Shown here: in pieces, positions 22,610-40,254 of the stretch
Layout: each line of letters begins with the position of its first letter
Numbering within the stretch: the stretch's first letter is position 1
NCBI GenBank assembly: GCA_016584305.1
Contig: JACEEZ010020542.1
Coordinates: forward strand, 268,501-332,500
Direction: 5' to 3'
DNA from: Chionoecetes opilio
Lineage: Eukaryota > Arthropoda > Malacostraca > Decapoda > Majidae
Length of the DNA stretch: 64,000 nucleotides
The notes under the pieces: model-generated
What the model saw: only the letters and a program-made list of their open reading frames with translations
Told to the model about the DNA's origin: nothing
The model's database searches: none
Made by a program: the position numbers and the translations under genes

Positions 22610-24475
22610 AATACCCCGATAAATTCCCCAAACTGTTCATCAGACTTGGTGCCATTCACACCACCTGTGCCTATTATTTGGCTGCTGTCTGGAAGTCCAT
22701 GGAAGGAAGTGGTGTTGAACAGATCATCATCCAGTCCGACTTATGTGCTAGTGGCTCCATCAGCAAGGTATTGAGTGGCAAACACTACAACCGTTGTCGC
22801 TGAGTGCTCCAGACTTTGCTTGAGGCACTGGAGCAACTTCTACTTGAGCAGTATGAAATCCGTCGAGGCAATATACCAATGGAAACAGTCAAGCTGCTGG
22901 AAAACCTTGCCAAAGAGCTGACTTATAAATAACTGCAGGCAACTTTAACCCAGCCACGGGTTGCCAAGCTGCTTGACAGCATCAAGGAGTTTGAAGAGGA
23001 GGGCAGGTGTGGGGAGCTGAGCAAGACGGGTGTAGGTGGCTTGGATGAATTTCATTGACAAGATATTTGTTTACCTGGAGTTCTTCCGAGCTACTGCAGA
23101 AAACAATCTGGACCTTGACATCAGCTCCCTGAGGAAAATATGCATTACATTCTTCAACATGGACCGTCCAAACTATGCTAGGTAAATAGCACCAACCTTG
23201 GCTTTTTCCTGGTTAGTATGTATGAACTATGAACTCAAAATAGTTTCATGACGGATCTAAAACTACTCAACCCTTATCAAATTATCAGTGTTTTTAATTA
23301 AGGTATGGTACTTACTACTATTGCGAGCTCGTCAACATTGACCCAGAACTCCGGAGTTTGCTGGAAGTGAAAGGCATAAGCATCAACCGATCATATGTCC
23401 CTTCCAGTCGCAATGCTATTGATCTGACAGGTGATCAGACGTACAACAAGGACCTAAGAGCAACCGAACTACATAAGTCGGAAGTCGGAAGAGGCGGTGC
23501 AGCAAACGATCAAGATGTTCAAGAGCTTCTTCATCAACTCATTTACTGCTGAGAAGAAGGATGCACTTGTTTGCCTTTCTTCAGGTGTGAAAGCTCAACA
23601 TAGTTTAAGGGACTTGTGATGTTTTATGTACAGGATTTGAACTACTAACTCAAGATTTATAATTATTTTTTTCTGAGATTGGATTGTGGTTTCCTCCTTA
23701 TGTATATGTATGTCATCAGGTGTTCCTGTTTCTATCGATGTAGCCAAGGAAATTCTAGATGATACACCAGGGGAAAGAGCAATGAATGACTTCATTTCAT
23801 CAAGATTGTAGGTCACCAAGACCAAACGGGGGAGGCGGTAGCGGAGTGGTTAGCGTCTCCGACTGGCGTTCTCGGTGACCCGAGTTCGATCCCCAAAGAA
23901 AACCAAAACCTTTCTATACCGTCGAGTGGCCTAAGAACACCCACATGCTCTGCCCATCAACTCTACCTTCGATTGCGAGTGCATCGGAGGACACAGGGGG
24001 GCGGCATGAGCCTCTACAGGCGTCACTATAAAAATCCTGCCTGCGCCACCACGGGCGAGGACCAACCATCACAGCCCTCAAGTGAACCTCCAGAGCCTAC
24101 CATCCGAGCCCTGGGTCACCACTGCCTACAGGCGCTATAGGCACAAATGTAAAAAAAACAACAACAACAACAACAACGGTGCAGCTAATGTCATTTACAC
24201 TCGAGGTCTGATCCAATCGTTCTCATCAATCCCATAAACGTATGAAGACCTCTGCGTGCTGTTATCCAACTGCCTTCCTCAGAGCAACATAATCGATTGT
24301 GTATGTGACCATCGTAGGATCATCGAGATCAGCCAGATCCGGGCAGATTTCGGTAACGATGTCAGCAAAGCACTACTGGGTTAACATGCGTTCACCGGAT
24401 GTGATACTATCAGTGCCTTTGTGAGGAAAGGGAAGACTCATCCACTCGAAATCATGCAGAGAAATTACCATTATG
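22610..24475 (+). pseudogene. Degraded gene B, relative of gene A, with two introns and a SINE insertion
   Basis: Plus-strand pieces give DKFPKLFIRLGAIHTTCAYY, LSGKHYNRC, IPMETVKLLENLAKEL, AENNLDLDISSL and NMDRPNYAR. After a GT-AG intron (23182-23302) the frame resumes as YGTYYYCELVNIDPELRSLL, then VPSSRNAIDL. Then come a frameshift, VQQTIKMFKSFFINSFTAEK, a second intron (23585-23719), and DVAKEILDDTPGERAMNDF. A SINE (23829-24177) interrupts the gene, which then continues to HAFTGCDTISAF, where a TAA stands before the His. The HAFTGCDT motif and RPNYAR pair with MHALSDCDT and HHYAR of gene A, so both belong to one broad family. Introns show it did not come from a processed mRNA. No name recalled; function unknown. 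Confidence 0.6.
23829..24177 (+). mobile_element. tRNA-derived SINE, copy 2
   Basis: Complete copy: head GGGGAGGCGGTAGCGGAGTG, A box TAGCGGAGTGGTTAGCG, B box CGAGTTCGATCC at 23881-23892, tRNA-unrelated body (GCCTAAGAACACCCACATG), and an (AAC)n tail. It is inserted in gene B. A short AACGG on both sides may be the target duplication. Confidence 0.9.
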
Positions 24476-24589
24476 TGAATATTTTTTAAGTAACTCTTAA
24501 CGCTATTCACATATGTGAAATGTGTGATTTGAAACAGCGCTTATGTGAATATTCGAAAGTCTCCCTCCCCAGACGCTCTTTGCTCCGAG

Positions 24590-24905
24590 CTGGTCCTGAC
24601 TCAGCCATCGTCTGTCTTCCTCCGTCACCGCCACTACGGGCCATATGCAAGAAATTTTCTTGACCCGTTGCATCGCGGCGCGGTAAGCAAGAATCAACAG
24701 AGGACAACGCAACGAGTCGAGTTTGAGTCAGCTGATTGCGTTCACCATGCACATCCCACCTGCATACCGCTCTGCCCTTATTCCATTCTATTTCTTCCCA
24801 GACCATTACAGGTGAGTTTTCAACACAACCGAGAGTAACATGCATACCTTGTGAATGCACACGTGTCATAATTAAGGTAAAATCAGGTTCAGGAGGCCTT
24901 ATATA
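24590..24905 (-). repeat. Dispersed repeat A, inverted copy
   Basis: Reverse complement of 4035-4330, followed at once by repeat B (24960-25300). Confidence 0.65.
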
Positions 24906-24959
24906 GGTGTGTTAACTTGTGAGGAAGCCGAGCGGCGGCGGGAGGTGGAGGTCAGCCAT

Positions 24960-25300
24960 TGTGTGGAGCAGTACTGGCGGGCCGTTCAAATGTTTTCACA
25001 AGCATCAATCGGACCCATTTTTTATACAGCAACGCCTCAGACAAGTGGCGAACACTAACTAAGCTATTATTTTGATGGCAGAAATGATAAATTACACTAG
25101 TAAAATGTATTACATATGTATAAAACAGTAAAAATACTGATGCCGTCTTGGATTTGCTTGTGTTGGTACGACTGCACAGATCTCCACTGGCCGGGCTTTT
25201 GAGTACAATTCTTGTATATCCCACCGGTGGAGGTACGACGGTGGGGCATATCCACCTGCCGGGATTTGACGAGCATTCTTGCATTTAGCCCTACGTCGCC
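24960..25300 (+). repeat. Dispersed repeat B, uninterrupted copy
   Basis: GGGCCGTTCAAATGTTTTCA through CAACGCCTCAGACAAGTGGC and GACGAGCATTCTTG. It matches 1715-1757 plus 3655-3900. 25300-25600 shows nothing recognisable. Confidence 0.65.
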
Positions 25301-25605
25301 AACACTGCTATCTTTACGACGTATATCGTGGCTGGCCAAGAGTGTTACAAAGAGACATGAGCTTCTGGCAGTACCTACACATATTGGAGTTGTTTGTGAG
25401 GCCGTTGCTGGATTATTTATTGAGTAAATCTTTGCATTGATATATTTTTTGTGTGTTGATCCTTCTACTCCTGGTCTACCACCCTGCCCTGACACCGGGT
25501 GCAAAATCGAAGTGCATAACCATGTGCTATATTTGCCAAACTGTTTTAACATAATTTAATTTTAGCTCATGTATTAGACGAATTTGATTATATCATTTCC
25601 AGTAA

Positions 25606-29195
<3,590 letters not shown>

Positions 29196-29197
29196 TA

Positions 29198-29587
<390 letters not shown>

Positions 29588-29674
29588 GGGACAAAGCAAA
29601 CCTTGTTTTGTTCAATGCCACAAAAAACAAATTTCTTCACCTATCTCACCTCTATCCGCTTCACCGTATATGCA

Positions 29675-30008
29675 GGGAGGCGGTAGCAGAGTGGTTAGCG
29701 TCACCGGGTGGAGTTCTCGAAGACCCGAGTTCGATCCCGAGTGAGACCCATAAATCCACATAAAATATTTATGCACCGTCGAGTGGCCTAAGAACACCAA
29801 CATGCCCTGCCCATTAACTCTACCTTCGATTACGAGTGTATCGGAGGACACAGGGGGGGCGGCATGAGCCTCTAATCACAGGCGTCACTTGTGTAAAAAT
29901 CCTACCTGCGCCACTACGGGCGAGGGCCAACCATCACAGCCCTCAAGTGAGCCTCCAGAGCCTACTATCCTGGAGGTCGCTCCCTACAGGCGATATAGGC
30001 TAAGATGG

Positions 30009-30010
<2 letters not shown>
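29675..30010 (+). mobile_element. tRNA-derived SINE, copy 3
   Basis: Head GGGAGGCGGTAGCAGAGTGG, B box CGAGTTCGATCCCG near 29728, the same body and end as copy 2 (GCGATATAGGC), then TA repeats to 30091. Confidence 0.88.
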
Positions 30011-30076
<66 letters not shown>

Positions 30077-30156
30077 TATATATATATAAACCTTACATAT
30101 AACTATCCCCTCTTCTTCAACGACACTCAACTGTCTACCTCTTGTGCAATGAACAT

Positions 30157-31920
<1,764 letters not shown>

Positions 31921-31943
31921 ATAGGCGCTGGCCGAGTATAATT

Positions 31944-32225
<282 letters not shown>

Positions 32226-32468
32226 CGTTAAAAGTGATAGCTAGTTCAGCATTTATTATCTTTTTGAAGATATTTTATTTTTGTCTTTAGAGTGTCTTAT
32301 TCCCTGTAGGGATCAAGTTTATGACTTCGCCGTTGCTGCTTTTGCTCAGCAAAATGACCAGCCACGGCAAAGTCATAAACTTGATCACTAAAGAGAATAA
32401 GACTCTCTTAAGACAGAGAAAATATCTGAAAAAGATAATAAAAGCTGAACTGGCTATCACTTTTAACG
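32226..32468. mobile_element. 243-bp foldback MITE
   Basis: Ends CGTTAAAAGTGATAGC and GCTATCACTTTTAACG. The arms remain inverted copies almost to the centre (ATCAAGTTTATGACTT and AAGTCATAAACTTGAT). No coding capacity; target duplication not clear. Confidence 0.8.
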
Positions 32469-32511
32469 AGATTTGTCTCAGAGAAAATCTCCTGCCCGTA
32501 TATACTTTATA

Positions 32512-33451
32512 CAGGGGGTCCCAAAAGTCACTATACATTTTTAATAAATTCATAAAAAATACACAAGAAATTGAGTTTATTCATATTTTTAGCATCAACA
32601 AAGGAGTCATTGCAGTTTTACTTGCAATACTTGCCATCACGTTCCAACGCCTTGAAGACCAGCTGTATACCTCCACATGAGCACCTCCATTTTCGACAAC
32701 CTTCAGCCACCTTCGGACGCAGGCCTCTCCGACGTTTTGCAGCATCTCTTCCCCGACCTCGTTGCAGGCCGTGCGGATTCTTTCCTCAAGCTGTGACATG
32801 TCACGGGGTTTAGTGGCATACACCTTGCTTTTGATATAGACCCACAGAAAAGTCACAAGGTCGGGGGAGCGCGGAGCCCATTCGAGGGGACCCCTTCGAC
32901 CGATCCATCGGTCAAAGTAGAAGAAGAGTTTGCTGTGCCCCAACTTCAGGCGAGGAGTGACCTTGCTAATATATTTTTTCAACAAGACGGAGCCCCTCCC
33001 CACTTTGCCAGGTTAGTGAGGGATTTCCTGAACATCAAGTTTCCTGACCGATGGATCGGTCAAAGGGTCCCCTCAAATGGGCTCCGCGCTCCCCCGACTT
33101 CACACCTTGTGACTTTTTTCTGTGGGGCTATATCAAAAGCAAGGTGTATGCCACTAAGCCCCGTGACCTGTCACATCTTGAGGAAAGAATCCGCACGGCC
33201 TGCAGCGAGGTCGGGGAAGAGATGCTGCAAAACGTCGGAGAGGCCTGCGTCCGAAGGTGGCTGAAGGTGTCGAAAATGGAGGTGCTCATGTGGAGGTATA
33301 CAGCTAGTCTTCAAGGCGTTGGAACGTGATGGCAAGTATTGCAAGTAAAACTGCAATGACTCCTTTGTTGATGCTAAAAATATGAATAAACCCAGTTTCT
33401 TGTGTATTTTTTATGAATTTATTAAAAGTATATAGTGACTTTTGGGACACC

Positions 33452-33454
<3 letters not shown>
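32512..33454. mobile_element. Mariner-family element arranged as a palindrome
   Basis: Ends CAGGGGGTCCCAAAAGTCAC and GTGACTTTTGGGACACCCTG, with TA on both sides (32510-32511, 33455-33456). The arms of about 405 bp (32512-32915, 33044-33454) are inverted copies of the transposase 3' half and TIR. The ~130-bp loop holds more transposase sequence in the + direction. Hence a normal 3' half plus an inverted second 3' half replaces the 5' half. Confidence 0.8.
32960..33329 (+). pseudogene. Mariner transposase, C-terminal part
   Basis: The sequence has IFFQQDGAPPHFARLVRDFL, a frame change, and then WAPRSPDFTPCDFFLWGYIK, where the second Asp of QQDGAPPH and the Asp of SPDFTPCDFF are the last two catalytic acids of mariner-type DDD transposases. 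The tail SEVGEEMLQNVGEACVRRWL follows. A less complete inverted copy reads on the minus strand at 32581-32915. N-terminal HTH and first catalytic Asp are missing, so the protein is inactive. Confidence 0.75.
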
Positions 33455-33523
<69 letters not shown>

Positions 33524-33818
33524 CCTATGTGTGTGTGTGTGTGTCTGTGTGTGTGTCATAATATCAAATATAAAACATTTGAAATTTACGTTATTGCTGA
33601 AACTGCTTACAGTGTTACTGAATTAGCACAATATTTTTTTTTAGGAGAACAAAAATATATTCAACTAAATATGCCCTACAGGGGATAGTTACCTATTTTT
33701 CATTATTTTATCAGAAATATATGTTCTACTTCTCATTTAATTTTATTATTTTTATATTTTCTTTATTATTGTTTCGTTTTCTCTCTCTCTCTCTCTCTCT
33801 CTCTCGCTCTCGCTCTCG

Positions 33819-33860
<42 letters not shown>

Positions 33861-33863
33861 CTC

Positions 33864-33940
<77 letters not shown>
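33455..33940. repeat. (TA)n, (GT)n and (CT)n microsatellites
   Basis: TA 33455-33520, GT 33531-33556, about 220 bp of unremarkable AT-rich DNA, then CT repeats 33780-33940. Confidence 0.93.
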
Positions 33941-33941
<1 letters not shown>

Positions 33942-35586
33942 AAAGCATATCAGATATCAGTCTTTTGTGATCTGTCTAAAGCCTGAGATACCATATCTCA
34001 TTCTATTTTGTTAGAAAAATTGAAGGTTTACGGAATCCGTGGTGCTGCACATAATTGGTTATTAAGTTATTTAAGTCACAGGAAGCAATGTACAGTTTAT
34101 AATAATGCACTATCCTCTCTCACATCTATTAGTTTTGGAGTACCACAAGGATGAATTTTGGGTCCCATTTTATTTTTATTATATATCAATGATATCACAC
34201 GTTGCACTAATAAACTCAAATTTCTTCTCTTTGCTGATGATACCACTATTTTCATTCAGCCCGTCAGGGTGGCAAAGGTTGGTAGAGACGTGAGTTCGCA
34301 ATGTGCAGCGTCCTGTGCATTCGGTCAGCGGTTCGAGTCCGCCTAGTTCGTGCTGACGTGGCGGCGCTTTGTATAGTCAATAACCTTGTAGTTGGTACTT
34401 GCAAAGTGTCTAGATAGGATGAAAATCTTATCTTACTTTCATTCAGGGATAAAGTCTCATTGACATTAAGAACACATTAAATGTAGAATTATCTCATGTT
34501 TCAAACTGGATAAAAAGTAATAAATTAACCTTGAATGCTACTAAAACTTCTTATATGGTATCTTGTTCTTTGATGATTCAACCACCAAATATTGATGTAT
34601 GCATAGACAATCTTATTTTAGAGCAAGTTGGTGAATATAAATTTTTGGGTGTTATTATTGATGATAAACTGAAATGGAAATCTCATATACTAGAGGTGAT
34701 TACTAAGCTTTGTAAAATAAATGGTGTACTACATAAGATACGAAACAATATAACCATTGATAGTTTAAGACAAATATACTTATCAATACCTTTTGTATTG
34801 TTCAGCTGTATGGGGAGGAGCATTTAAAACTTTACTTGACAGTCTTTTCATTACTCAAAAAAAAATGTTACGTGTAATGTCTCACAATCACAGATATGCA
34901 CACACAGACCCTCTCTTTAAAGACCTAAATTTACTCAAACTAACTGATATTATATCCCTCCAAGCAAATCTATTTATACATAAAGCATTATACACATACC
35001 AAGTTGACAGTGGTTTTCAGTTCATGTCTAACAACTCAAATAGCCGAAGACCAAATGATCTAAAAATGCATATATGTAGAACGTCCCATGCACAGCGAAG
35101 TATTACGGTTAGGGGAGTAAAACTGTGGAATCGGCTGCCAGAAGATCTTAAAAACATCACCGATAGTAACATTTTCAATTCATAAAGAAGAAAAAAATCG
35201 ATCAATAAATCTAATCCTTGTTTGTTCATGTGCATTTTAGTTTTTTTGTATGCTTGTGTGTTTGTTAATATTAGCATTTGTTTTTGCCTCATCAAGATTT
35301 GCGTATATTCTATTTGTATTTCATTTTTATTCACATTAATTTTTGTATGTTATTAACTATTGCTTATATAATAATTATCTTTGGTAGAATTTTTAAAGGT
35401 AATGCGATTTATTTTTTATATTATTTCTCGGGCCTTATTTATCTGACCTAAATCGGCAACTATGTTTCGCAACAGGTCTGTATAAGAGCTCCGGCTCAAC
35501 AGACCAAGCCTTATAATATATACATGTATATATAGTTTACATTACTGTATTGCTAAAGGGCAAAATAAATGTATCAGTATCAGTAT
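33942..35586 (+). mobile_element. Jockey/CR1-like LINE, 5'-truncated, RT remnant
   Basis: The + strand codes for FCDLSKA-stop-DTISHSILLE (palm), GVPQG-stop-ILGPILFLLYIND, LLFADDTTIF (FADD catalytic box), NKLTLNATKTSYM, VGEYKFLGVIIDDKLKWKSH, then after a frameshift near 34790 VWGGAFKTLLDSLF, HTDPLFKDLNLLKLTDI and VRGVKLWNRLPEDL. The 3' end has ATCAGT repeats (35572-35586). Endonuclease is lost. Two stops, one frameshift and a SINE (34260-34436) make it a pseudo-element. Clade call within the jockey superfamily is tentative. Confidence 0.8.
34260..34436 (+). mobile_element. Second tRNA-derived SINE family, nested in LINE
   Basis: 177 bp flanked by TTTCATTCAG at 34250-34259 and 34437-34446. B box GCGGTTCGAGTCCGC near 34330, A-box-like TTGGTAGAGAC near 34278, and the end is GGATGAAAATCTTATCTTAC. 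Its sequence is unrelated to the GGGGAGGCGG SINEs. It interrupts the RT frame just after the FADD box. Confidence 0.82.
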
Positions 35587-35599
35587 CTCTTCTCTCTCT

Positions 35600-35690
<91 letters not shown>
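35585..35690. repeat. (CT)n microsatellite
   Basis: CT repeats between the LINE end at 35586 and the poly(A) tail of the next LINE. Confidence 0.95.
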
Positions 35691-35692
<2 letters not shown>

Positions 35693-36059
35693 TTTTTTTT
35701 TCTTTTTTTTTTAATTTAAACAACTGACATGGTATACATGGGGCTTTAAATAGCAAAGAGGTTGTTGAAGGGAATGGGTGGCAGAAGCTAAAGATGTCCC
35801 CTGTCCCGGGGACATCTATCTGAAAGCTATGCCTGGATAAACTAAATATATAATGTTACAGACTGAGGGTCACTGTCCGTCACAGGCACTTTTCTGGCGC
35901 ACTATTTACACGTACACTGTGTCAATGTGTGTCACTATGTGTGTGTCACTATGTATCACTATTGACACGCCACTGTGTTACGTCTTACGGGCACTAAGGC
36001 GGATGTAAGCGGCACCATCTGTGGGCCGCCACCTTCACCTGCTGGGTGTTCATGGCCAA

Positions 36060-38925
36060 CGACATCCACCTCAAACCGTGAAGGTGTTCCACAGTGTCGC
36101 CGTGGCCCAAGTAAAGGCTCGCTGGCCCATCACGGTGTGGGTCCTCGGGGCCTCGAGGAGGAGATCACCTGACGCTACCGTCCTCGTAGCGCGCTCTGAC
36201 CTCCTTCACGGGACCCGAAGTCCTGCAAGGTGGGAAGAGTGTTGCACCTGGGCCTTGTGCAACACTGTGAGGGCACCGACTCTCCTCCGGTGGCCCAGGC
36301 TGTCAAGCTGGGAGCGGGGATCATCCCGCCACTGCTCCTGCTGTAGTCGTTGTTGTTGTTGTTGTTGCTGGTGTTGGAGCTGCAGCTGATGTTGTTGTTG
36401 TTGTCGTCGCTGCTGCTGCTGCCACTGTTGCCGCGGGCGACGTTCCCTGTGATATTGGTCGTCGGTTGGGTGTATGAGGCGCTCAGCACGCCTCTGCACT
36501 TTGTCCAGCAGTGACAGGTGGCACTGGGCACTACTCATCCAGGTACTGTACTCCATGACGGGCCTCACTTGGGCCTTATACAGCCGCATGAGGCCGTCAG
36601 CGTCGAGCAGATGCCTTACTCGGCGCAGGAGAGTCACCCTTAGGGAGGCTCGACGTGCCACTGTCTACAGGTGGCGGTCAAAGCGGAGCTTGGAGTCAAC
36701 CTCCACCCCCAGGATGTTGATGGAGTCCTTGATGGCAAGGGTATCGTCCCCAAACTTCAGCTTCCCCTCGAGTAGCCTGGGGTCCTCCCTCGAACGTGAT
36801 ATAACCATGGCCTGGGTCTTCTCGGCAGCAAACTTGACTTGCCACCGTCTTCCCCAGGCGGTGATGTCACCAAGTTGACGGTTGGTGGCATCTATCACGT
36901 TCGCAGTCTCCTCTCTGGTGTAGGAGTGGGACACGGTGCAGTCGTCAGCATAGGCAGACGCCACAGGGAGGCTTTGGAGGAGGTCATTGAAGTAAATGTT
37001 CCACAGGATGGGGCCCAGGACCGATCCCTGTGGAACGGAAGCCTCCACCGGGTACGTGGCTGACGTGCTCCCATTCACCACCACCCTCAGACTCCGGCTG
37101 TGCAGGTAGCTCGAGAACAACGCCAGCAGGTGTCCCGTGATGCCGAGCTGTTCAAGCTTTGCCAGGAGGCCCTTGTGCCACACACAGTCAAAGGCCCCGG
37201 CGATGTCTAGGGCAATCACCAGCGATGGGCGGCCAGAGTCCAGGGAGTCCTGCCATGATTTGGAGAGCAGGAGAAGCAGGTCCGAGGCGGAGCGTCCCTT
37301 CCTAAACCCGTACTGCCTAGGGGACATCAGGTGGTGCTCCTCTAGGTGGCGAGTCAGTTGCTCTGCAATAATCCTTTCTAAGATCTTGCTGACAACTGAC
37401 AGGAGCGAGATTGGACGATAGTTGGCTGGATCAGTCCTCTCCTTTTTCTTGTGTACGGGCGTGACACGAGCCTCCTTCCACAGGCTTGGCCAGGCGCCCG
37501 TTTGGAGGCACTGCTGAAAGATGTGCGTGAGGGGCCTTATCAGCTCATCTGCACAGTGCTTGAGCAGGAAGGGACTCACACCATCAGGCCCAGGCGCCTT
37601 TTTGGTGTTGACGGTACGCAGGAGGCGGGCCACGGTGTCCTCCGTGACCACCGGGCTGTCCAGGCCCAGGTGACACATATGGGTGAGGTGAGGTGACTGC
37701 CTCTCAGGGTCTTGTGTCGTCATCTTCCTGCTGAAGTGCGTCGCCAGGAGGTCTGCCTTCTCCTGGTTTTTTACCACCCAGTCTCCTGCTGGTGTGATGA
37801 GGGGCGGGATTCTCTCCTGGGTGACGGTGCCTTGTCTCTCCTTCACCAAGGACCACCATTGTTTGGGGTCAACTTGATTGGAGGCTAGTTTCCTCCTGAC
37901 GTCATTTTCCCACCTGTTCCTGGCCCGTGAAGCTGTTCTGGTCATGGCCTTACAGGTGGCGCGGTGCAGGGCCTTGTTCCTCTGTGTGGGGCGGCGCTTT
38001 AGGCGCACCCAGGCCTTGTATTTATCCTCCGCGGCAAGGCGACACCTGAAACCGAACCACGGCTGGTCTCGCGGCTCAGCCTCGTACACTCTATGTGGAA
38101 CATGTTGGTCCCGCGCGGCAAGGAGAATGGCGGTGAAGGTGGCACATTGTGGATCCACGTCACCGCAGAGCGGGGGGCGGCCCAGTCAGTATCAGACAGG
38201 ACGCGCTTGATGGCCAGCCAGTCAGCTCTATCCCACAGCCAAATGACCCGCTGGCATGTTTCCTCGCTGGCGGGGTCTAGGCCAATGTGGGAGAGCACTG
38301 CATGATGATCAGAGCTGCCAACTGTGTTCAGCTGGCTGCACTGCACTGAGTCTGCAGGAAGATCAGTGAGCACAGGGTCCAGAGAGCCACCTCGTACTGT
38401 GTGGGGAAGGTGATGTGATTGGTGAGCCCATGGACCACTTGTCAACTCTGTGAAGGCCCTTTTCACCAAGTGCTGATTCAGGTCGCCCACGATAACGCTG
38501 TTCTGGCAGTCACGGGTGGCCAAGATGGTGTCCAGCTGGTCGGTGAGGAAGGCTAAGGGTGCTGCGCCGTGCCATTGTGGGCGATAAAGAGCGCATAACA
38601 AGACAGCACTTTTGTCTGTGAGGAGAAGGCGGAAGAACATCGCTTCTATCTCCTCGGGGACCGGGACAGGCAGTAACTGAAGCTGCAGTCCCTCACGGTG
38701 ACACACTGCTACACCGCCGCCTTGTCCGGTGCCTCGATCACGCCGCATCCAGTGACAATAGCCCGGGATTCTGTCACATGATGTCACACACTCATCAGTC
38801 AGGAACGTCTCGACGGCCACCACGACGTCAGCTTTGTTCCTGAGGACGGTGTGTGTTAGCTCGCCGACATTCGTCCTGAAGCCGCGAACGCTGGCAGACA
38901 GGATCTTGAGGCCAGCGTGTGCCAT
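36060..38925 (-). pseudogene. LINE ORF2: APE endonuclease and reverse transcriptase (frameshifted)
   Basis: Starts MAHAGLKILSASVRGFRTNV. The endonuclease core includes VVAVETFL (catalytic Glu), ALYRPQ, VIVGDLNQHL and VGSSDHHAVLS (catalytic Asp-His). A frameshift near 38155-38165 moves into the RT frame: KKAPGPDGVSPFLLKH, NYRPISLLSVVSKILERII, IALDIAGAFDCVWH, VPQGSVLGPILWNIYFNDLL, ASAYADDCTVS (YADD catalytic box) and INILGVEVDSKLRFDRHL. A TAG at 36665 precedes VARRASLRVTLLRRVR, then a CAG-rich segment and, in another frame, RTHTVMGQRAF and ATLWNTFTV. The protein nicks target DNA and reverse-transcribes its RNA. Apart from one TAG and two or so frameshifts the motifs are intact, so the copy is fairly young. 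Confidence 0.85.
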
Positions 38926-39153
38926 TCCTTGCCCTTAGTGATGGTATGGGGAGGCGGCAGCAGCGTATGGCAATGGTGTAAGCACCTGTGGGTGATGCTG
39001 TGATGGATGGAGTGGGCTGAGGAGGAGAGGGATTCGTTCAGTGAGCAGGGCCCTGAAGAAACGTTCCTGCCTTTCTTCAGCTGCTCGAGTGAAACAATTG
39101 TCTGCAGTATGTCCTGAACGCAGACAATACTCGCAAGCTTGGCTCCGTTTTCC

Positions 39154-40254
39154 TCAGTCCAGCCGTTTACGGCAAATGTCGCGAGTATGACCCCTTTTGT
39201 CGCAGTATTCACAGACGATGGCGGTGCAGTGATGTCTGATGTGACCTCGCTGAAGGCACTTTCCACAATGCGGAAGGTTTTGTCCGCCACGGGAGTAAGT
39301 GGTGGTGGAGTCGTAGTTTGTGGCGGCGCGTCTATAGTTGCCGCCGCTAGTACTGTTACGGCGCCTCCTTTGATGAGAGGGACTATGACCGCGGTTATTG
39401 TGGGCGCGGGCGGCTCCCCTGATCGGGGAGGTCGGGATGGGAGCGGCTCTTCGAGGCTGCGTCTCCCGTGGGAGGTTAGCGGGGAGGTCTGGTCGGGGTA
39501 GGTCGGCTGGAGCTTGAGTACCGCGGGCCGGGGGATGAGGTGTGTTGTAGAGCCAGGCACTTCCGCTGGCTGGGTCCTGTGAGATAATAGGAAGAGGACG
39601 GGGTTTCCCCGACTCCCACCACGCCTTCAGTTCAGGATGCGCGCCACAAGCTGCGCCCCAGTCAGAGTCAATTTTGCTGGGGAGGGCACTAGTCGCCTGA
39701 GTGACAACAGGGGTGTCAGCGTGCAATGGGGTGGAGGCGAGGCCGTCGACTTTCGTCAGGGGGCCTGCTAAGAAGGCGCGAAGATCGACGACTCCCTCTT
39801 TCTGCTTCCTGAAGTCTTTATTTTCTGCCTTGAGAGAAGCGTTTTCAGCCAGAATCCTTCCAAGGAACTCTCCTAGTTCCACAGGTGGAAGGGAGACCAG
39901 CTCTGCTATGAAGACCTGGTCCTCAGGGAATTGGGCGGTGTGGGTTGAAGTGGAGGCAGCGGCCTGGGACGGGGCTGATGGGTCAGCGACTGACTCGCGG
40001 TTGATGGGGCGCAAGACGCCTCGGGCGGTCCTAAGCTGGGCAGCTCGGGAGCAACAGAAAGTTTCCTCCGTGAAACAATCGCCACATACAGCGTTGGGAC
40101 ACTCCGGCTGACTGCACGACAGCGTGTGTTTGTCGCGAGTGGAGTACGAGCACACACAGCAATAACTGAAGCCTGGTACACCGCTTTGCCCTGCCCACAG
40201 AATCTTTCTGTGAGAGAGGGCGTCGACGTTGATGGTGTTGTCGTTATCAGCCAT
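39154..40254 (-). CDS. LINE ORF1: PHD-like zinc finger and two zinc knuckles
   Basis: 366 residues, uninterrupted, start MADNDNTINVDAL. Residues ~30-70 hold CCVCSYSTRDKHTLSC, CPNAVCGDCF and FCC, a Cys-rich PHD/RING-like finger. Residues ~145-160 are a short coiled-coil-like stretch (ENASLKAENKDFRKQKEG), followed by a Pro-rich region. The C-terminus has two CCHC knuckles, CGKCLQRGHIRHHC and CEYCDKRGHTRDIC (C-x2-C-x4-H-x4-C). This is the RNA-binding partner of ORF2 in non-LTR elements. It lies about 230 bp 5' of ORF2. Zinc-knuckle ORF1s are usual; the N-terminal finger occurs in only some CR1/jockey-group elements. Confidence 0.8.
   Translation of the reverse strand: MADNDNTINVDALSHRKILWAGQSGVPGFSYCCVCSYSTRDKHTLSCSQPECPNAVCGDCFTEETFCCSRAAQLRTARGVLRPINRESVADPSAPSQAAASTSTHTAQFPEDQVFIAELVSLPPVELGEFLGRILAENASLKAENKDFRKQKEGVVDLRAFLAGPLTKVDGLASTPLHADTPVVTQATSALPSKIDSDWGAACGAHPELKAWWESGKPRPLPIISQDPASGSAWLYNTPHPPARGTQAPADLPRPDLPANLPRETQPRRAAPIPTSPIRGAARAHNNRGHSPSHQRRRRNSTSGGNYRRAATNYDSTTTYSRGGQNLPHCGKCLQRGHIRHHCTAIVCEYCDKRGHTRDICRKRLD

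Noticed and set aside
23829..23905. Genuine tRNA gene
   Set aside because: A and B boxes are present but the acceptor stem does not close and a SINE body follows; the same unit occurs five times.
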